NCBI RefSeq assembly: GCF_900105415.1
Contig: NZ_FNSM01000001.1
Coordinates: 1,550,001 to 1,614,000 of the forward strand
Reading direction: 5' to 3'
Origin: Streptomyces sp. TLI_105
GTDB taxonomy: Bacteria > Actinomycetota > Actinomycetes > Streptomycetales > Streptomycetaceae
DNA: 64,000 nt
Shown here: positions 41,127 to 49,450 of the stretch, one piece after another
Position numbering within the stretch: position 1 is the stretch's first letter
Layout: each line of letters opens with the position of its first letter
Notes under the pieces: model-generated
What the model saw: only the letters and a program-made list of their open reading frames with translations
Told to the model about the DNA's origin: nothing
Database searches by the model: none
Position numbers and translations under genes: made by a program

Positions 41127-42902
41127 TCAGCCGACCCTTCCCCCGCCCACCAGGGGAAGGGAGAGCGTCCCCGTGGACTCGGGGTCGCTGACGACGGTCA
41201 CCGGCTTGACGCCCCGGTTGCCGGAGTACGCGGTGTCGCTCGCGGCGACGACGAACTCCAGCCGGTGGCCCGTCTCGTACCGGTGGACGATGCCCGGCAG
41301 CTCGACGGTGAAGGGGCGGGTGACGTCCGGTACGCGCACCGGCGCGACCAGCCGGTTGACCAGGGTCTTCGTCCCGTCGGGCGCGACGTCGTAGAGCTTG
41401 GCGAAGAGGACGAGCTTGTCGGCGGCGTCGCCCGAGTCCTGGACGCGTTCGGTCGCCGGGGACACGACCCGGAGGGTCGCCCTCGGCGCGCCGACGAGGT
41501 CCACGGGCGCGGTGAGCGGGGCGCTGGTCCAGCCGAGGTAGGTGCCCGGGGTGTCGTACGGCCGGGGGTCGGGGAGTCCGATCATCCCGGCGAGCGAGGA
41601 TTCGGAGTGGCTGGTGGGGACCAGCCAGTTGCCGTACTGCCGGGAGCCGCGGGCGACCTTCGTACGGTTGTCGACGAGCTTGCCGTCGCCGGAGAGGTAC
41701 AGCTTCTGGCTGAGCGCCGGGACCCGGTCCGCGGTGCCGTAAGCGCTCTGCCCCTCGCGGTACCAGGCGAAGGCGGGGCCGGTGTCCGCGGCCGCGTTCT
41801 TCCGGAGGTGGCGGTCGAACCAGGCGAGGACGCGCTGTCCGACGTAACTCCCCTCCGGGTCGCCGAGGTCGAGTTCGCCCGGCTTCTGTCCGCCGCTGTG
41901 GCCCCAGGACTGCCAGATCATCCGGGTGTCGACGCCCCGCTCGCGCAGCCGGTCGTAGGTGGCGCGCGCCTCGTTGAGGTTGAACAGGCTGTCGGACTGG
42001 CCCTGGACGATCAGGGTGGGGGCGGTGATCCGGTCCAGGTAGGAGACCGGTGAGACGCTGCGGGCGTACGTGAGCATCTTCTCGGTCTCGGCGGCCGGGT
42101 AGCGGCCGGAGTTGAGGAGCCTCACGGTGTCGCAGGCGTCGGTGACGAAGTGCAGACAGCCGAGGGAGTTGATCCGGCTGGGGTCGAGGGACGGGGAGAG
42201 GAGGGGCTGGCCCTCGCCGATGAGGTAGAAGCCGTTGGCCCACTGCCATTTGAAGACGCCGGGGGTGGCCCGGTCGGCGGCGTTGGGGGCGAGCGAGTAC
42301 GCGAGGTCGTTCCAGGTGATGAGGGGGACGAGGGCGTCGATGCGGGGATCGACGGAGGCGGCCGCGAGTTGGACGGCCCCGCCGTAGGAGCCGCCGATCA
42401 TGCCGACGCGCGGGTCTCCCGCGCCGTCCCGGGTGACGAAGTCGACGCGGGTGCCGTCGTCGGCGGCCCGGCTGCCGGCGAGGAAGTCGACGAGGCGGGC
42501 GGCGGCCCGGCCGTCGGTCTCCGGGGCGTCGAGGGAGATCAGGCAGCCGGACTTCCCGAAGCCGAGGCCCGAGTAGACGAGGCCGACGTAGCCGCGCTCG
42601 GCGAAGGCCTTGCCGATCGCGGCGGTGGAGCCGTCGCTCTTGCTGCCGCCGAAGCCGTTGGTGGCGAGGACGGCGGGCGCGGGGTGGGCGGCGTCCGCAC
42701 CGGCGGGCCGGTAGAGGTCGGCGTCGACCGCGCAACTCCGGCCGCCCGCCTCGACGGTGAACCGGAGCGGGGTGACGGTGTACGCGCCGGCCTCGGCCTC
42801 GGCGCCGCTCGCGGGCACGGCCAGGGCGAGCGGCGCGGCGAGCGCGGCCGCGCCGGCCACGAGCGCGAGGACCTTGCGGGATCGGGGCACGGCACGGGAC
42901 AC
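41127..42902 (-). CDS. Secreted CocE/X-Pro dipeptidyl-peptidase-like hydrolase
   Basis: 591 residues from GTG 42902 with GGAGG 6 bases upstream. A signal peptide covers residues about 1-33 (VSRAVPRSRKVLALVAG...). The S15-like alpha/beta hydrolase has its nucleophile in GGSYGGAV, an Asp region in APTLIVQGQSDSLFN and a His in WGHSGG. The C-terminal jelly-roll (PLTAPVDLVGAPRATLRVVSP) is the CocE/PepX beta domain. It probably removes X-Pro dipeptides from, or cleaves, extracellular peptides or esters. It is divergent from a GntR gene, and two palindromes lie between them. Confidence 0.92.
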   Translation of the reverse strand: MSRAVPRSRKVLALVAGAAALAAPLALAVPASGAEAEAGAYTVTPLRFTVEAGGRSCAVDADLYRPAGADAAHPAPAVLATNGFGGSKSDGSTAAIGKAFAERGYVGLVYSGLGFGKSGCLISLDAPETDGRAAARLVDFLAGSRAADDGTRVDFVTRDGAGDPRVGMIGGSYGGAVQLAAASVDPRIDALVPLITWNDLAYSLAPNAADRATPGVFKWQWANGFYLIGEGQPLLSPSLDPSRINSLGCLHFVTDACDTVRLLNSGRYPAAETEKMLTYARSVSPVSYLDRITAPTLIVQGQSDSLFNLNEARATYDRLRERGVDTRMIWQSWGHSGGQKPGELDLGDPEGSYVGQRVLAWFDRHLRKNAAADTGPAFAWYREGQSAYGTADRVPALSQKLYLSGDGKLVDNRTKVARGSRQYGNWLVPTSHSESSLAGMIGLPDPRPYDTPGTYLGWTSAPLTAPVDLVGAPRATLRVVSPATERVQDSGDAADKLVLFAKLYDVAPDGTKTLVNRLVAPVRVPDVTRPFTVELPGIVHRYETGHRLEFVVAASDTAYSGNRGVKPVTVVSDPESTGTLSLPLVGGGRVG

Positions 42903-42942
42903 AGGGGACCTCCACGCTGAGGACGACACCGAGAGGCCCGGC

Positions 42943-42960
42943 ACCTACCGACTGGTAGGT
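42943..42960. promoter_or_regulatory. TetR-like palindrome ACCTACC-N4-GGTAGGT
   Basis: A perfect 7-bp inverted repeat, 41 bases upstream of the secreted hydrolase start. It is of the kind bound by TetR-family regulators, but the adjacent regulator is GntR; the match may indicate another regulator. Confidence 0.5.
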
Positions 42961-42981
42961 ACCCGGGCAGCGCCCATGCTG

Positions 42982-42993
42982 TGACACGTGTCA
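42982..42993. promoter_or_regulatory. Perfect palindrome TGACACGTGTCA
   Basis: A 12-bp perfect palindrome (with further partial symmetry, TGTGACACGTGTCATA) between the divergent hydrolase and GntR/FCD genes. Its TGT-ACA-like half-sites fit a GntR operator. Confidence 0.55.
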
Positions 42994-43112
42994 TAAGCCC
43001 GTCAACGCGCCGGACGAAGGTTGTTGACGGAGATTCAGTGAAGGCGACGCTCCCCGCGCGGGCGGCCGGGTCCGGCGGACCGCCGCCCGCCCTCCGATGG
43101 GAGAATGGCGGC

Positions 43113-43766
43113 ATGACAGGCGCTGAGGAATTCCGACCCGAATCGGAGCGGGTGACGCGCGTCCTGCGCGACCAGATCATCGACGGGACCCGGGCCCCCG
43201 GCAGCAGGCTGGTGGAGCGCGAGATCGCGGCCGAGCTGGACGTGAGCCGGCTGCCCGTCCGCGACGCCCTGCGGGACCTGGTCGCGGAGGGCCTGGTGAC
43301 ACCCCGCCCGCGCACCTGGGCGGTGGTCCGCGAGTTCACGGCGTCCGACATCTCGGACCTCGGCGAGGTCAGGTCCGCCCTGGAGATCCTCGGCTTCCGG
43401 CTCGCCGCGCAGCGCCGCACCCGGGCGGGGCTCGCCAAGCTCCGCGCCGACCTCGACGCCGAGCTGGCGGCCGCGGCCAAGGGCGACGGGCAGGCCGCCC
43501 GGCGGGCGGCCGCCGACTTCCACGAGACCGTCACGGAGCTGGCCGACAACGCCCTGCTCAGCGAGCTCAACGCGACGCTGCGCAGCCGGATGCGCTGGCT
43601 GCTCGGGCAGCACGACGACTTCACCGTCGTCGCCGAGGAGCACGCGGAGCTGTACCGGGGGATCGAGGCGCGGGACGTGGAGCGCGTCGAGAAGCTGGCC
43701 CTGCGCCACCTGGAGACGAGCCGGGACGAGGCCGCCGCGCACCAGCGCAGGACGGCGTCGGAGTAG
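43113..43766 (+). CDS. GntR family regulator (FCD type)
   Basis: 217 residues from ATG 43113. Winged helix: VTRVLRDQIIDGTRAPGSRLVEREIAAELDVSRLPVRDALRDLVAEGLVTP. The C-terminal FCD domain is all-helical with ASDISDLGEVRSALEILGFRLAA, the metal-ligand region DFHETVTELADN and LRHLE near the end. FCD regulators sense carboxylates or amino acids. It is divergent from the secreted S15-like hydrolase and is a likely regulator of it. Confidence 0.92.
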   Translation: MTGAEEFRPESERVTRVLRDQIIDGTRAPGSRLVEREIAAELDVSRLPVRDALRDLVAEGLVTPRPRTWAVVREFTASDISDLGEVRSALEILGFRLAAQRRTRAGLAKLRADLDAELAAAAKGDGQAARRAAADFHETVTELADNALLSELNATLRSRMRWLLGQHDDFTVVAEEHAELYRGIEARDVERVEKLALRHLETSRDEAAAHQRRTASE

Positions 43767-43841
43767 GAGCCCGGCGCGGGCGGGGGGTGCGGCAGGCCGC
43801 CCGACCGCCCGCGAGTGGCCAAACGGTGTACCGAGCGACGG

Positions 43842-43965
43842 TCAGCGCAGGGCGGGTGCGCCGTACCGGCGTGGCCTCCCCCTCAGCGCAGGGCGGGTGC
43901 GCCGTACCGGCGTGGCCTCCCCCTCAGCGCAGGGCCGGTGCGTCCAGGGTGAGCGTGCCCGTGTC
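43842..43965. repeat. 41-bp tandem repeat beginning at LD-carboxypeptidase stop
   Basis: Units start at 43842, 43883 and 43924. The TCA at 43924 is the reverse complement of the stop codon of the LD-carboxypeptidase gene; the first two units are identical and carry copies of the last codons of that gene. The third is the gene itself and diverges after about 20 bases. Confidence 0.85.
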
Positions 43966-44871
43966 CGCGTCGAGTACGGCGGGTATGCCGAGCGGCATGG
44001 TCAGCGCGGTGGTGCTGTGCCCGAAGCCCATCTCCTCCACGACCGGCACCCCGAGCCCGCCGAGCCGGTCGGCGAGCACCGCCCGCACCTCCTCGTACGG
44101 ACCGCACTCTTCCCAGGAGCCGAGGCCGATGCCCGCGACCCCGTCGAGCCGACCGGAGCGCAGCAGTTGGGTGAGGATGCGGTCGAGGCGGTACGGCTCC
44201 TCCCCCACGTCCTCCAGGAGCAGCAGCCCGCCGCGCGCCGAGGGACGCCCGTGCGGGGTGCCGAGGTCGGCGGCGAGGAGGCTGGCGCAGCCGCCGAGCG
44301 TCACGCCCCGGGCCCGGCCCGGCACCAGGGGCCGCGCCGTCTCCAGGCCGAGGGTCCGGACGGTCTCGGGCTCGAAGAGCGTGGCCCGCAGCGACTCCCG
44401 GGTGCGCGGGTCCGACAGGAACGTGCCGGCGGCGACCATCGGTCCGTGCAGGGTGGCGAAGCCCGCTCGGACGGCGAAGGCCTCGTGCAGGGCGGTGACG
44501 TCGCTGTAGCCGACGAACGCCTTGGGCCCCGCCGCCCGTATCGCCGTCCAGTCGACCAGGTCCACCATGCGTTGGGCCCCGAACCCGCCGCGCGCGCAGA
44601 GCACGGCGGAGACCGACGGGTCGCACCAGGCCTCGGTCAGATCGCGGGCGCGCGCCCGGTCCGCCCCCGCGAGGTGGCCGAGCGTGGGGTGGGCGTCCAG
44701 GACGTGCGGGGCGACCACCGGTTCCAGGCCCCAGCCGCGCAGGATGTCGAGCCCGGCCGTGAGCCGCTCCTCGGGGACGGGACCGCTGGGGGCGACGACG
44801 GCGACCCGGGCCCCGGGCCTGAGCCGCTCGGGCCGGGTCAGGGGTTCGACGGCGGAGGACGGGCCGGTCAT
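43924..44871 (-). CDS. LD-carboxypeptidase (S66 family)
   Basis: 315 residues. The Ser-Glu-His triad of murein tetrapeptide LD-carboxypeptidase is visible: S123 (VGYSDVTALH), E220 (LLLLEDVGEEPY) and H285 (GFGHSTTA). The enzyme removes the terminal D-Ala from L-Ala-D-Glu-(Dap)-D-Ala tetrapeptides in the cytoplasm, as part of wall recycling, or degrades related peptide antibiotics. It is the last gene of the four-gene peptidase operon and its start overlaps the stop of the S9 gene by four bases (ATGA). Confidence 0.93.
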   Translation of the reverse strand: MTGPSSAVEPLTRPERLRPGARVAVVAPSGPVPEERLTAGLDILRGWGLEPVVAPHVLDAHPTLGHLAGADRARARDLTEAWCDPSVSAVLCARGGFGAQRMVDLVDWTAIRAAGPKAFVGYSDVTALHEAFAVRAGFATLHGPMVAAGTFLSDPRTRESLRATLFEPETVRTLGLETARPLVPGRARGVTLGGCASLLAADLGTPHGRPSARGGLLLLEDVGEEPYRLDRILTQLLRSGRLDGVAGIGLGSWEECGPYEEVRAVLADRLGGLGVPVVEEMGFGHSTTALTMPLGIPAVLDADTGTLTLDAPALR

Positions 44872-46871
44872 GCGCGGTACTCCAGGTCAGGCACGTCCGT
44901 ACGATCGATGCCGAAGGTCCTTGCGTACAGGGCGAGTTCGGCCTCCAGGGCCTGGGTCATGGTGTCGTCCCTGCGGAAGCCGTGCCCCTCCCCCTCGAAG
45001 GCGAGGTAGGCGTGCGGGACGCCCCGGCCGGCCGCGCGGGCGAGGAGGCGCTCGGCCTGCGCGGGCGGACAGATGACGTCGTCGAGGCCCTGGAGCAGCA
45101 GGAACGGGGCCGTGACGCGGTCGACGTGCTCGATCGGCGAGCGCTCCTTGTAGCGGGCGGGCACCTTGTCGAGCGGTCCGATCAGTCCGTGGAGGTACTG
45201 GGACTCGAAGTCGTGGGTCTCGTCGGTGGCCCAGCTCCACAGGTCCAGGACGGGGTAGATGATCGTGCCGCAGGCGTACACGTCGGTGGAGACGAGGGAC
45301 GCGGCGCTGGTCCAGCCGCCCGCGCTGCCGCCGCGCACGGCGAGCCGGGCGGGGTCGGCGGTGCCCTCGGCGGCGAGGGCCGCCGCGACGGCCGCGCAGT
45401 CCTCGACGTCGACGACGCCCCACTGCTCGCGCAGCCGCTCCCGGTACTCCCGGCCGTATCCGGTCGAGCCGCCGTAGTCGACCTTGGCGACGCCGATGCC
45501 CCGCGAGGTGAAGTAGGCGGTCTCCAGGTCGAGGACGAGCGGTGTGCGGCCGGTGGGGCCGCCGTGGGCCCAGATCACATAGGGCGGCAGCTCGCCCTCG
45601 GGCCCGGTGAAGCCGGGGTGGCGCGGCGGGTGCACCTGGGCGTGGATCTCCCGCCCGCCGGGGCCGGTGAAGGTGCGGATCCGGGGCTCGGGGAGGTAGG
45701 CGGGGTCGACGGCGTCGGTGTGCGCGGCGCCGACCACACGGCTGCGGCCGGTGCGGGTGTCGAGCTCGACGAGCTCGGCGGAGCGGTGCGGGCCGGCGGC
45801 GACGCCGACCACCCGGGTGCCGTGGGCGGCGAGGGTCGCGGCCCACTCGGTGCGGGATCCGCCGGCGTCGACGAGGGCGCGGCGTTCGGGGTCGAGGATC
45901 CCGAGGGTGGTGGTCCCCCTGCCGTGGACGACGGCGATCAGGCCGTTCTCCAGGGGGGTGAACCAGCGGAGTCCGATCTGCCAGAGCGGGCCGCCGAACT
46001 CCTCGGCGCGGGGACAGAGCGCCTCCGGTTCGGCGAGGCGGCCGTCGGCGTCGACCTCGGCGCGGTAGAGGTTCCACCAGCCGGTGCGGTCGCTGACGAG
46101 GAGCAGTCGGCCGGCCGCGTCCCAGTCGACCTGCGGGATCGACTCGGCGGCCGAGCCGGCGACGGTCCTGGCCTCCCGGAAGGTGCCGTCGGGGGTGACC
46201 TCGGCGAGCTGGACCTCGGTGCCGTCCCAGGGCATCCGGGGGTGGTCCCAGGCGATCCAGGCCGCCCGGCGGCCGTCCGGGGAGAGCCGGGGTCCGGTGA
46301 CGAACCGGTGGCGCCCGTCGGAGAGTTCCCGGACGGCGGCACGGTCCTCGGCGGCCGAGCCGTCGAGGGGCACGGCGACGAGGACGCGGCGCACGTCGGT
46401 GGGGGCGGGGCCGGTGAACTCCTCCAGGACGCACCACACCTCGCCCCGGTCCGGGCGGATGACCGGGTCCACCCACCGCAGTCCGCCGCCGACGGAGGAG
46501 AGCGGGGTCAGCGGTCGCGGCTCCGTGGCGGGCTCGGCGTCGGGTTCGTACGCGTAGAGCCGCTGGTCGGGGAAGTGGCAGAACACGGCGAGCGGTCCGC
46601 CCGCCGGGCGCGCGATGGCAGCCCAGGGCTGCCCGCCGTACTCGATCACCCTGCTGCGGACGTTCCACGGGGCGGGCAGCAGGCTCTGCTCGGTGCCGTC
46701 GGCGCGCCGCCTGACGAGGGCGCGCCGGCCGCCCTCGGCGGGGCGGGGCGCGGTCCACCAGAGCTCGTCGCCGACGGCACCGAGGTACTCGGGCCGCCCG
46801 TCGTGGGCGGCGGCGAGCGCGGCGTCGACGGGCGACGGCCAGCTGCCGTACCCGGCCGTGGTCATGGCCAT
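44868..46871 (-). CDS. S9 family prolyl oligopeptidase-like peptidase
   Basis: 667 residues if started at ATG 46871 (GGGGGAG five bases upstream); an ATG at 46889 would add six. The N-terminal two-thirds is a beta-propeller with WDxR-like strands (LLLVSDRTGWWNLYRAEVD; LSPDGRRAAWIAWDHP). The C-terminal alpha/beta hydrolase carries the nucleophile in RGGSAGGWTSAA, Asp in LQGLDDVICPP and His in EGEGHGFRR. It is an acylaminoacyl or dipeptidyl-type oligopeptidase. It lies in the middle of a wall-peptide or oligopeptide degradation operon. Confidence 0.93.
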   Translation of the reverse strand: MAMTTAGYGSWPSPVDAALAAAHDGRPEYLGAVGDELWWTAPRPAEGGRRALVRRRADGTEQSLLPAPWNVRSRVIEYGGQPWAAIARPAGGPLAVFCHFPDQRLYAYEPDAEPATEPRPLTPLSSVGGGLRWVDPVIRPDRGEVWCVLEEFTGPAPTDVRRVLVAVPLDGSAAEDRAAVRELSDGRHRFVTGPRLSPDGRRAAWIAWDHPRMPWDGTEVQLAEVTPDGTFREARTVAGSAAESIPQVDWDAAGRLLLVSDRTGWWNLYRAEVDADGRLAEPEALCPRAEEFGGPLWQIGLRWFTPLENGLIAVVHGRGTTTLGILDPERRALVDAGGSRTEWAATLAAHGTRVVGVAAGPHRSAELVELDTRTGRSRVVGAAHTDAVDPAYLPEPRIRTFTGPGGREIHAQVHPPRHPGFTGPEGELPPYVIWAHGGPTGRTPLVLDLETAYFTSRGIGVAKVDYGGSTGYGREYRERLREQWGVVDVEDCAAVAAALAAEGTADPARLAVRGGSAGGWTSAASLVSTDVYACGTIIYPVLDLWSWATDETHDFESQYLHGLIGPLDKVPARYKERSPIEHVDRVTAPFLLLQGLDDVICPPAQAERLLARAAGRGVPHAYLAFEGEGHGFRRDDTMTQALEAELALYARTFGIDRTDVPDLEYRA

Positions 46872-46910
46872 CTCGTCTCCCCCTGTCATGGGACTGGTCC
46901 CCCCTCTGTC

Positions 46911-48245
46911 CTACGCGGACTTCAGATAGTGGTCGAGCACACGGACGCCGAAGTGCAGGGCGTCCACCGGGACGCGCTCGTCGACGCCGTGGAAGAGCGC
47001 TCCGTAGTCGAGGTCCGGGGGCAGCCGGAGCGGCGAGAAGCCGTAGCCGGTGATGCCGAGCCGCGAGAACTGCTTGGCGTCCGTGCCGCCGGACATGGTG
47101 AACGGCAGGACGTGCCCGGCCGGGTCGAAGCACTCGACGGCGGCCCGGAGCTTGGCGAAGGTAGGGGAGTCGACCGGGGCCTCCAGGGGCACCTCGCGGT
47201 GGTGGAACTCCCACTCCACGCCGGGTCCGGTGAGCAGGTCCATGGTCGCGGCGAACTCCTCCTCGCCGCCCGGCAGCATCCGCCCGTCGACGTAGGCCAC
47301 GGCCTGGCCCGGGATGACGTTGACCTTGTAACCGGCCTCCAGCATCGTCGGGTTGGCGCTGTTGCGGACGGTCGACTCGACGAGGGCTGCGGCGGGGCCG
47401 AGCTTGTCGAGGAGGAGGTCGACGTCGAGGTCGGGGGCGCTCGTGTCGACGTCGATGGCGTACAGCGCGGCGAGTTCGGTGAGGGCGGCGCGGACGGTCG
47501 TGGTGAGGCGGACCGGCCAGGCGTGGGCGCCGATCCGGGCGACGGCCGCGGCGAGGCGGGTGACGGCGTTGGCCGTGTTCACCTTGGAGCCGTGGCCGGC
47601 CCGGCCGCGGGCGGTGAGCTTGAGCCAGGCGGTGCCCCGCTCCCCCGCCGCGATCGGGTAGAGGGTGGTGCCGGGCTGCGGGTGGAAGCTGAACGCCCCG
47701 GACTCGCTGATGCCCTCCGTGCAGCCCTCGAAGAGCGCCGCGTGCCGGTCGGCGAGGAAGTCGGAGCCGTCCTCGGCGCTGGCCTCCTCGTCGGCGGTGT
47801 AGGCGAGGACGACGTCGCGGCGGGGCCGGATGCCGTGGCGGGCCCAGGAGCGGACGACGGCCAGGACCATCGCGTCCATGTTCTTCATGTCGACGGCGCC
47901 GCGCCCCCAGACGACCCCGTCGCGCACCTCGCCGGAGAAGGGGTGAACGGCCCATTCGGCGGGGTCGGCGGGCACCACGTCCAGGTGGCCGTGGACGAGG
48001 AGCGCCTCGGCCGAGGGGTCGGTGCCGGGGATCCGCGCCACCACGTTGGTGCGGCCGGGGGTCCGCTCCAGGAGGGTGGGTTCGATCCCGGCGTCCGCGA
48101 GCCGCTCGGCGACGTACTCGGCGGCCGGCCGCTCGCGGCAGTCGCCGCCGCCCCGGTTGGTGGTGTCGATGCGGATGAGCTCGGAGGTGAAGGTGACCAC
48201 CTCGTCGAGCGACGTCGTGTCCGGGCTCCGGACCTCCTCAGCCAT
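46911..48245 (-). CDS. M20 family metallopeptidase
   Basis: 444 residues. Zinc ligands appear in LLVHGHLDVVP (His-Asp), GAVDMKNMD (bridging Asp) and YTADEEASAEDG (Glu-Glu). The lid/dimerisation domain is present with GHGSKVNTANAVTRLA. M20 enzymes include ArgE/DapE-like deacylases and dipeptidases such as CPG2. Its start codon overlaps the stop of the DppA gene by 8 bases, and 39 bases separate it from the next (S9) gene, so co-transcription is very likely. Confidence 0.94.
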   Translation of the reverse strand: MAEEVRSPDTTSLDEVVTFTSELIRIDTTNRGGGDCRERPAAEYVAERLADAGIEPTLLERTPGRTNVVARIPGTDPSAEALLVHGHLDVVPADPAEWAVHPFSGEVRDGVVWGRGAVDMKNMDAMVLAVVRSWARHGIRPRRDVVLAYTADEEASAEDGSDFLADRHAALFEGCTEGISESGAFSFHPQPGTTLYPIAAGERGTAWLKLTARGRAGHGSKVNTANAVTRLAAAVARIGAHAWPVRLTTTVRAALTELAALYAIDVDTSAPDLDVDLLLDKLGPAAALVESTVRNSANPTMLEAGYKVNVIPGQAVAYVDGRMLPGGEEEFAATMDLLTGPGVEWEFHHREVPLEAPVDSPTFAKLRAAVECFDPAGHVLPFTMSGGTDAKQFSRLGITGYGFSPLRLPPDLDYGALFHGVDERVPVDALHFGVRVLDHYLKSA

Positions 48246-49071
48246 ACTGCTCCTCCACCGCGGCCGAGACGATGGTCGTGACCGCCTTGAACGTGCGAAT
48301 TGCCTCGTACATCGTCTCGCTGGTGTACGCGACGCGCCGCTCGCCGCTCCGCGCCACGCCGGGAACCACCGTGGCGGCGGCGCCCAGGTGCTCGGCGTCG
48401 AACTCCAGCTCCACGGTGAACGGGCCGCCCCCGACCGGCTCGTACCGGACGGCGAGCGCGGCGGCGGTCTTCGCCGCGGCGCGGATGTCGGCGGCGGTCC
48501 TCGCCGGGGGGCGGCACACCGCCGCGTACCGCGAGACGTGGTCCTTGACGGCGACCTTGAGCGCCTCGGGCGCGTAGCCGAGGGCGTCCTCGCAGGTCAG
48601 GTCGTCCCCGGTGACGAGGACGACGGGCACGCCGTACTCCGCGACCACATGGGCGTTGAGCAGGCCCTCACTCGCCCGCTCGCCATTCAGCCAGACCCCG
48701 GTGATGGAGTTGGCGAGGTAGGTGTGCGCGAGGACGCCCTCGGTGCCGGCGCCGGTGTGGTAGCCGACGAAGGCGATGCCGTCGACGTCCCCGTGCTGCA
48801 CGCCCTCGACCATCGAGAGGGACTTGTGCCGGCCGGTGAGCATCTCGGCCCGCTCGTCGAGCCGCTCCAGGAGCAGGTTCCGCATGGACCAGTGCGCCTC
48901 GTTGATGAGGACCTCGTCCGCGCCGCCGTCGAAGAAGCCGAGCACGGCGGCGTTCACGTCGGAGGTGAACATCGCGCGGCACCGCTCCCACTGCGGCGTG
49001 CCGGGCAGCACGTCGGCGGGCCAGGTCACACCGGTGGCGCCCTCCATGTCGGCGCTGATGAGGATCTTCAT
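48238..49071 (-). CDS. M55 family D-aminopeptidase (DppA-like)
   Basis: 277 residues from ATG 49071. The N-terminus MKILISADMEGATG holds zinc ligands D8 and E10, as in B. subtilis DppA (SxDxEG), and later HWSMRNLLLERLD, GYHTGAG and NGERASEGLLNAHVVAEYGVP fit the family's His/Glu ligands. DppA is a self-compartmentalising decamer that removes D-Ala from D-amino-acid peptides. It is the first gene of the operon and suggests that the operon degrades D-amino-acid-containing peptides such as murein fragments. Confidence 0.92.
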   Translation of the reverse strand: MKILISADMEGATGVTWPADVLPGTPQWERCRAMFTSDVNAAVLGFFDGGADEVLINEAHWSMRNLLLERLDERAEMLTGRHKSLSMVEGVQHGDVDGIAFVGYHTGAGTEGVLAHTYLANSITGVWLNGERASEGLLNAHVVAEYGVPVVLVTGDDLTCEDALGYAPEALKVAVKDHVSRYAAVCRPPARTAADIRAAAKTAAALAVRYEPVGGGPFTVELEFDAEHLGAAATVVPGVARSGERRVAYTSETMYEAIRTFKAVTTIVSAAVEEQYG

Positions 49072-49450
49072 GCCTGGCACCGTACGCGCCGCCCGGCGGC
49101 CCTACCACCCCTGTGGATAACCTCCGTTGGAGTGGACCAATGACGTCCACCGGGCGGCGGTACGGATCACCCGGCCGGTTCCGGATACCCCCTGGGATCC
49201 TCCTCCTCGAACCTGCGTCGCGCAGGCGGTGGGCGTGGTCGGACAGGGAGGGTGCGAGCGTCGAGCGCTCGTGCGAGGCGCTCACCGCGCGGGGTGGAAC
49301 TCGATTCCATGGATCATGGAGGCATGGTGTTCTGAGGACCGACCCGTGCACCACCCGATTGGCGGCCTTCGAATGGGACGAAACATCGTCAACGGGTGCG
49401 TATAGGCTGTCGGCCGCAGTTGTCGTTGTCGACCTTCCGGAGAGCTCTCG
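49072..49450. promoter_or_regulatory. 379-base intergenic region with two divergent starts
   Basis: It must hold the promoter of the peptidase operon (left) and that of the 400-residue protein gene (right). TGTGGATAA (49112-49120) matches an E. coli DnaA box but is single. TATAGGCT at 49401-49408 is a reasonable -10 for the rightward gene. Short palindromes with GAGCGCTC occur near 49262. I see no gene here. Confidence 0.4.

Noticed and set aside
44887..47955. 1022-codon frame antisense-frame companion of the S9 and M20 genes
   Set aside because: Arginine/proline-rich shadow typical of the third codon position bias; the two peptidases have catalytic motifs in other frames.
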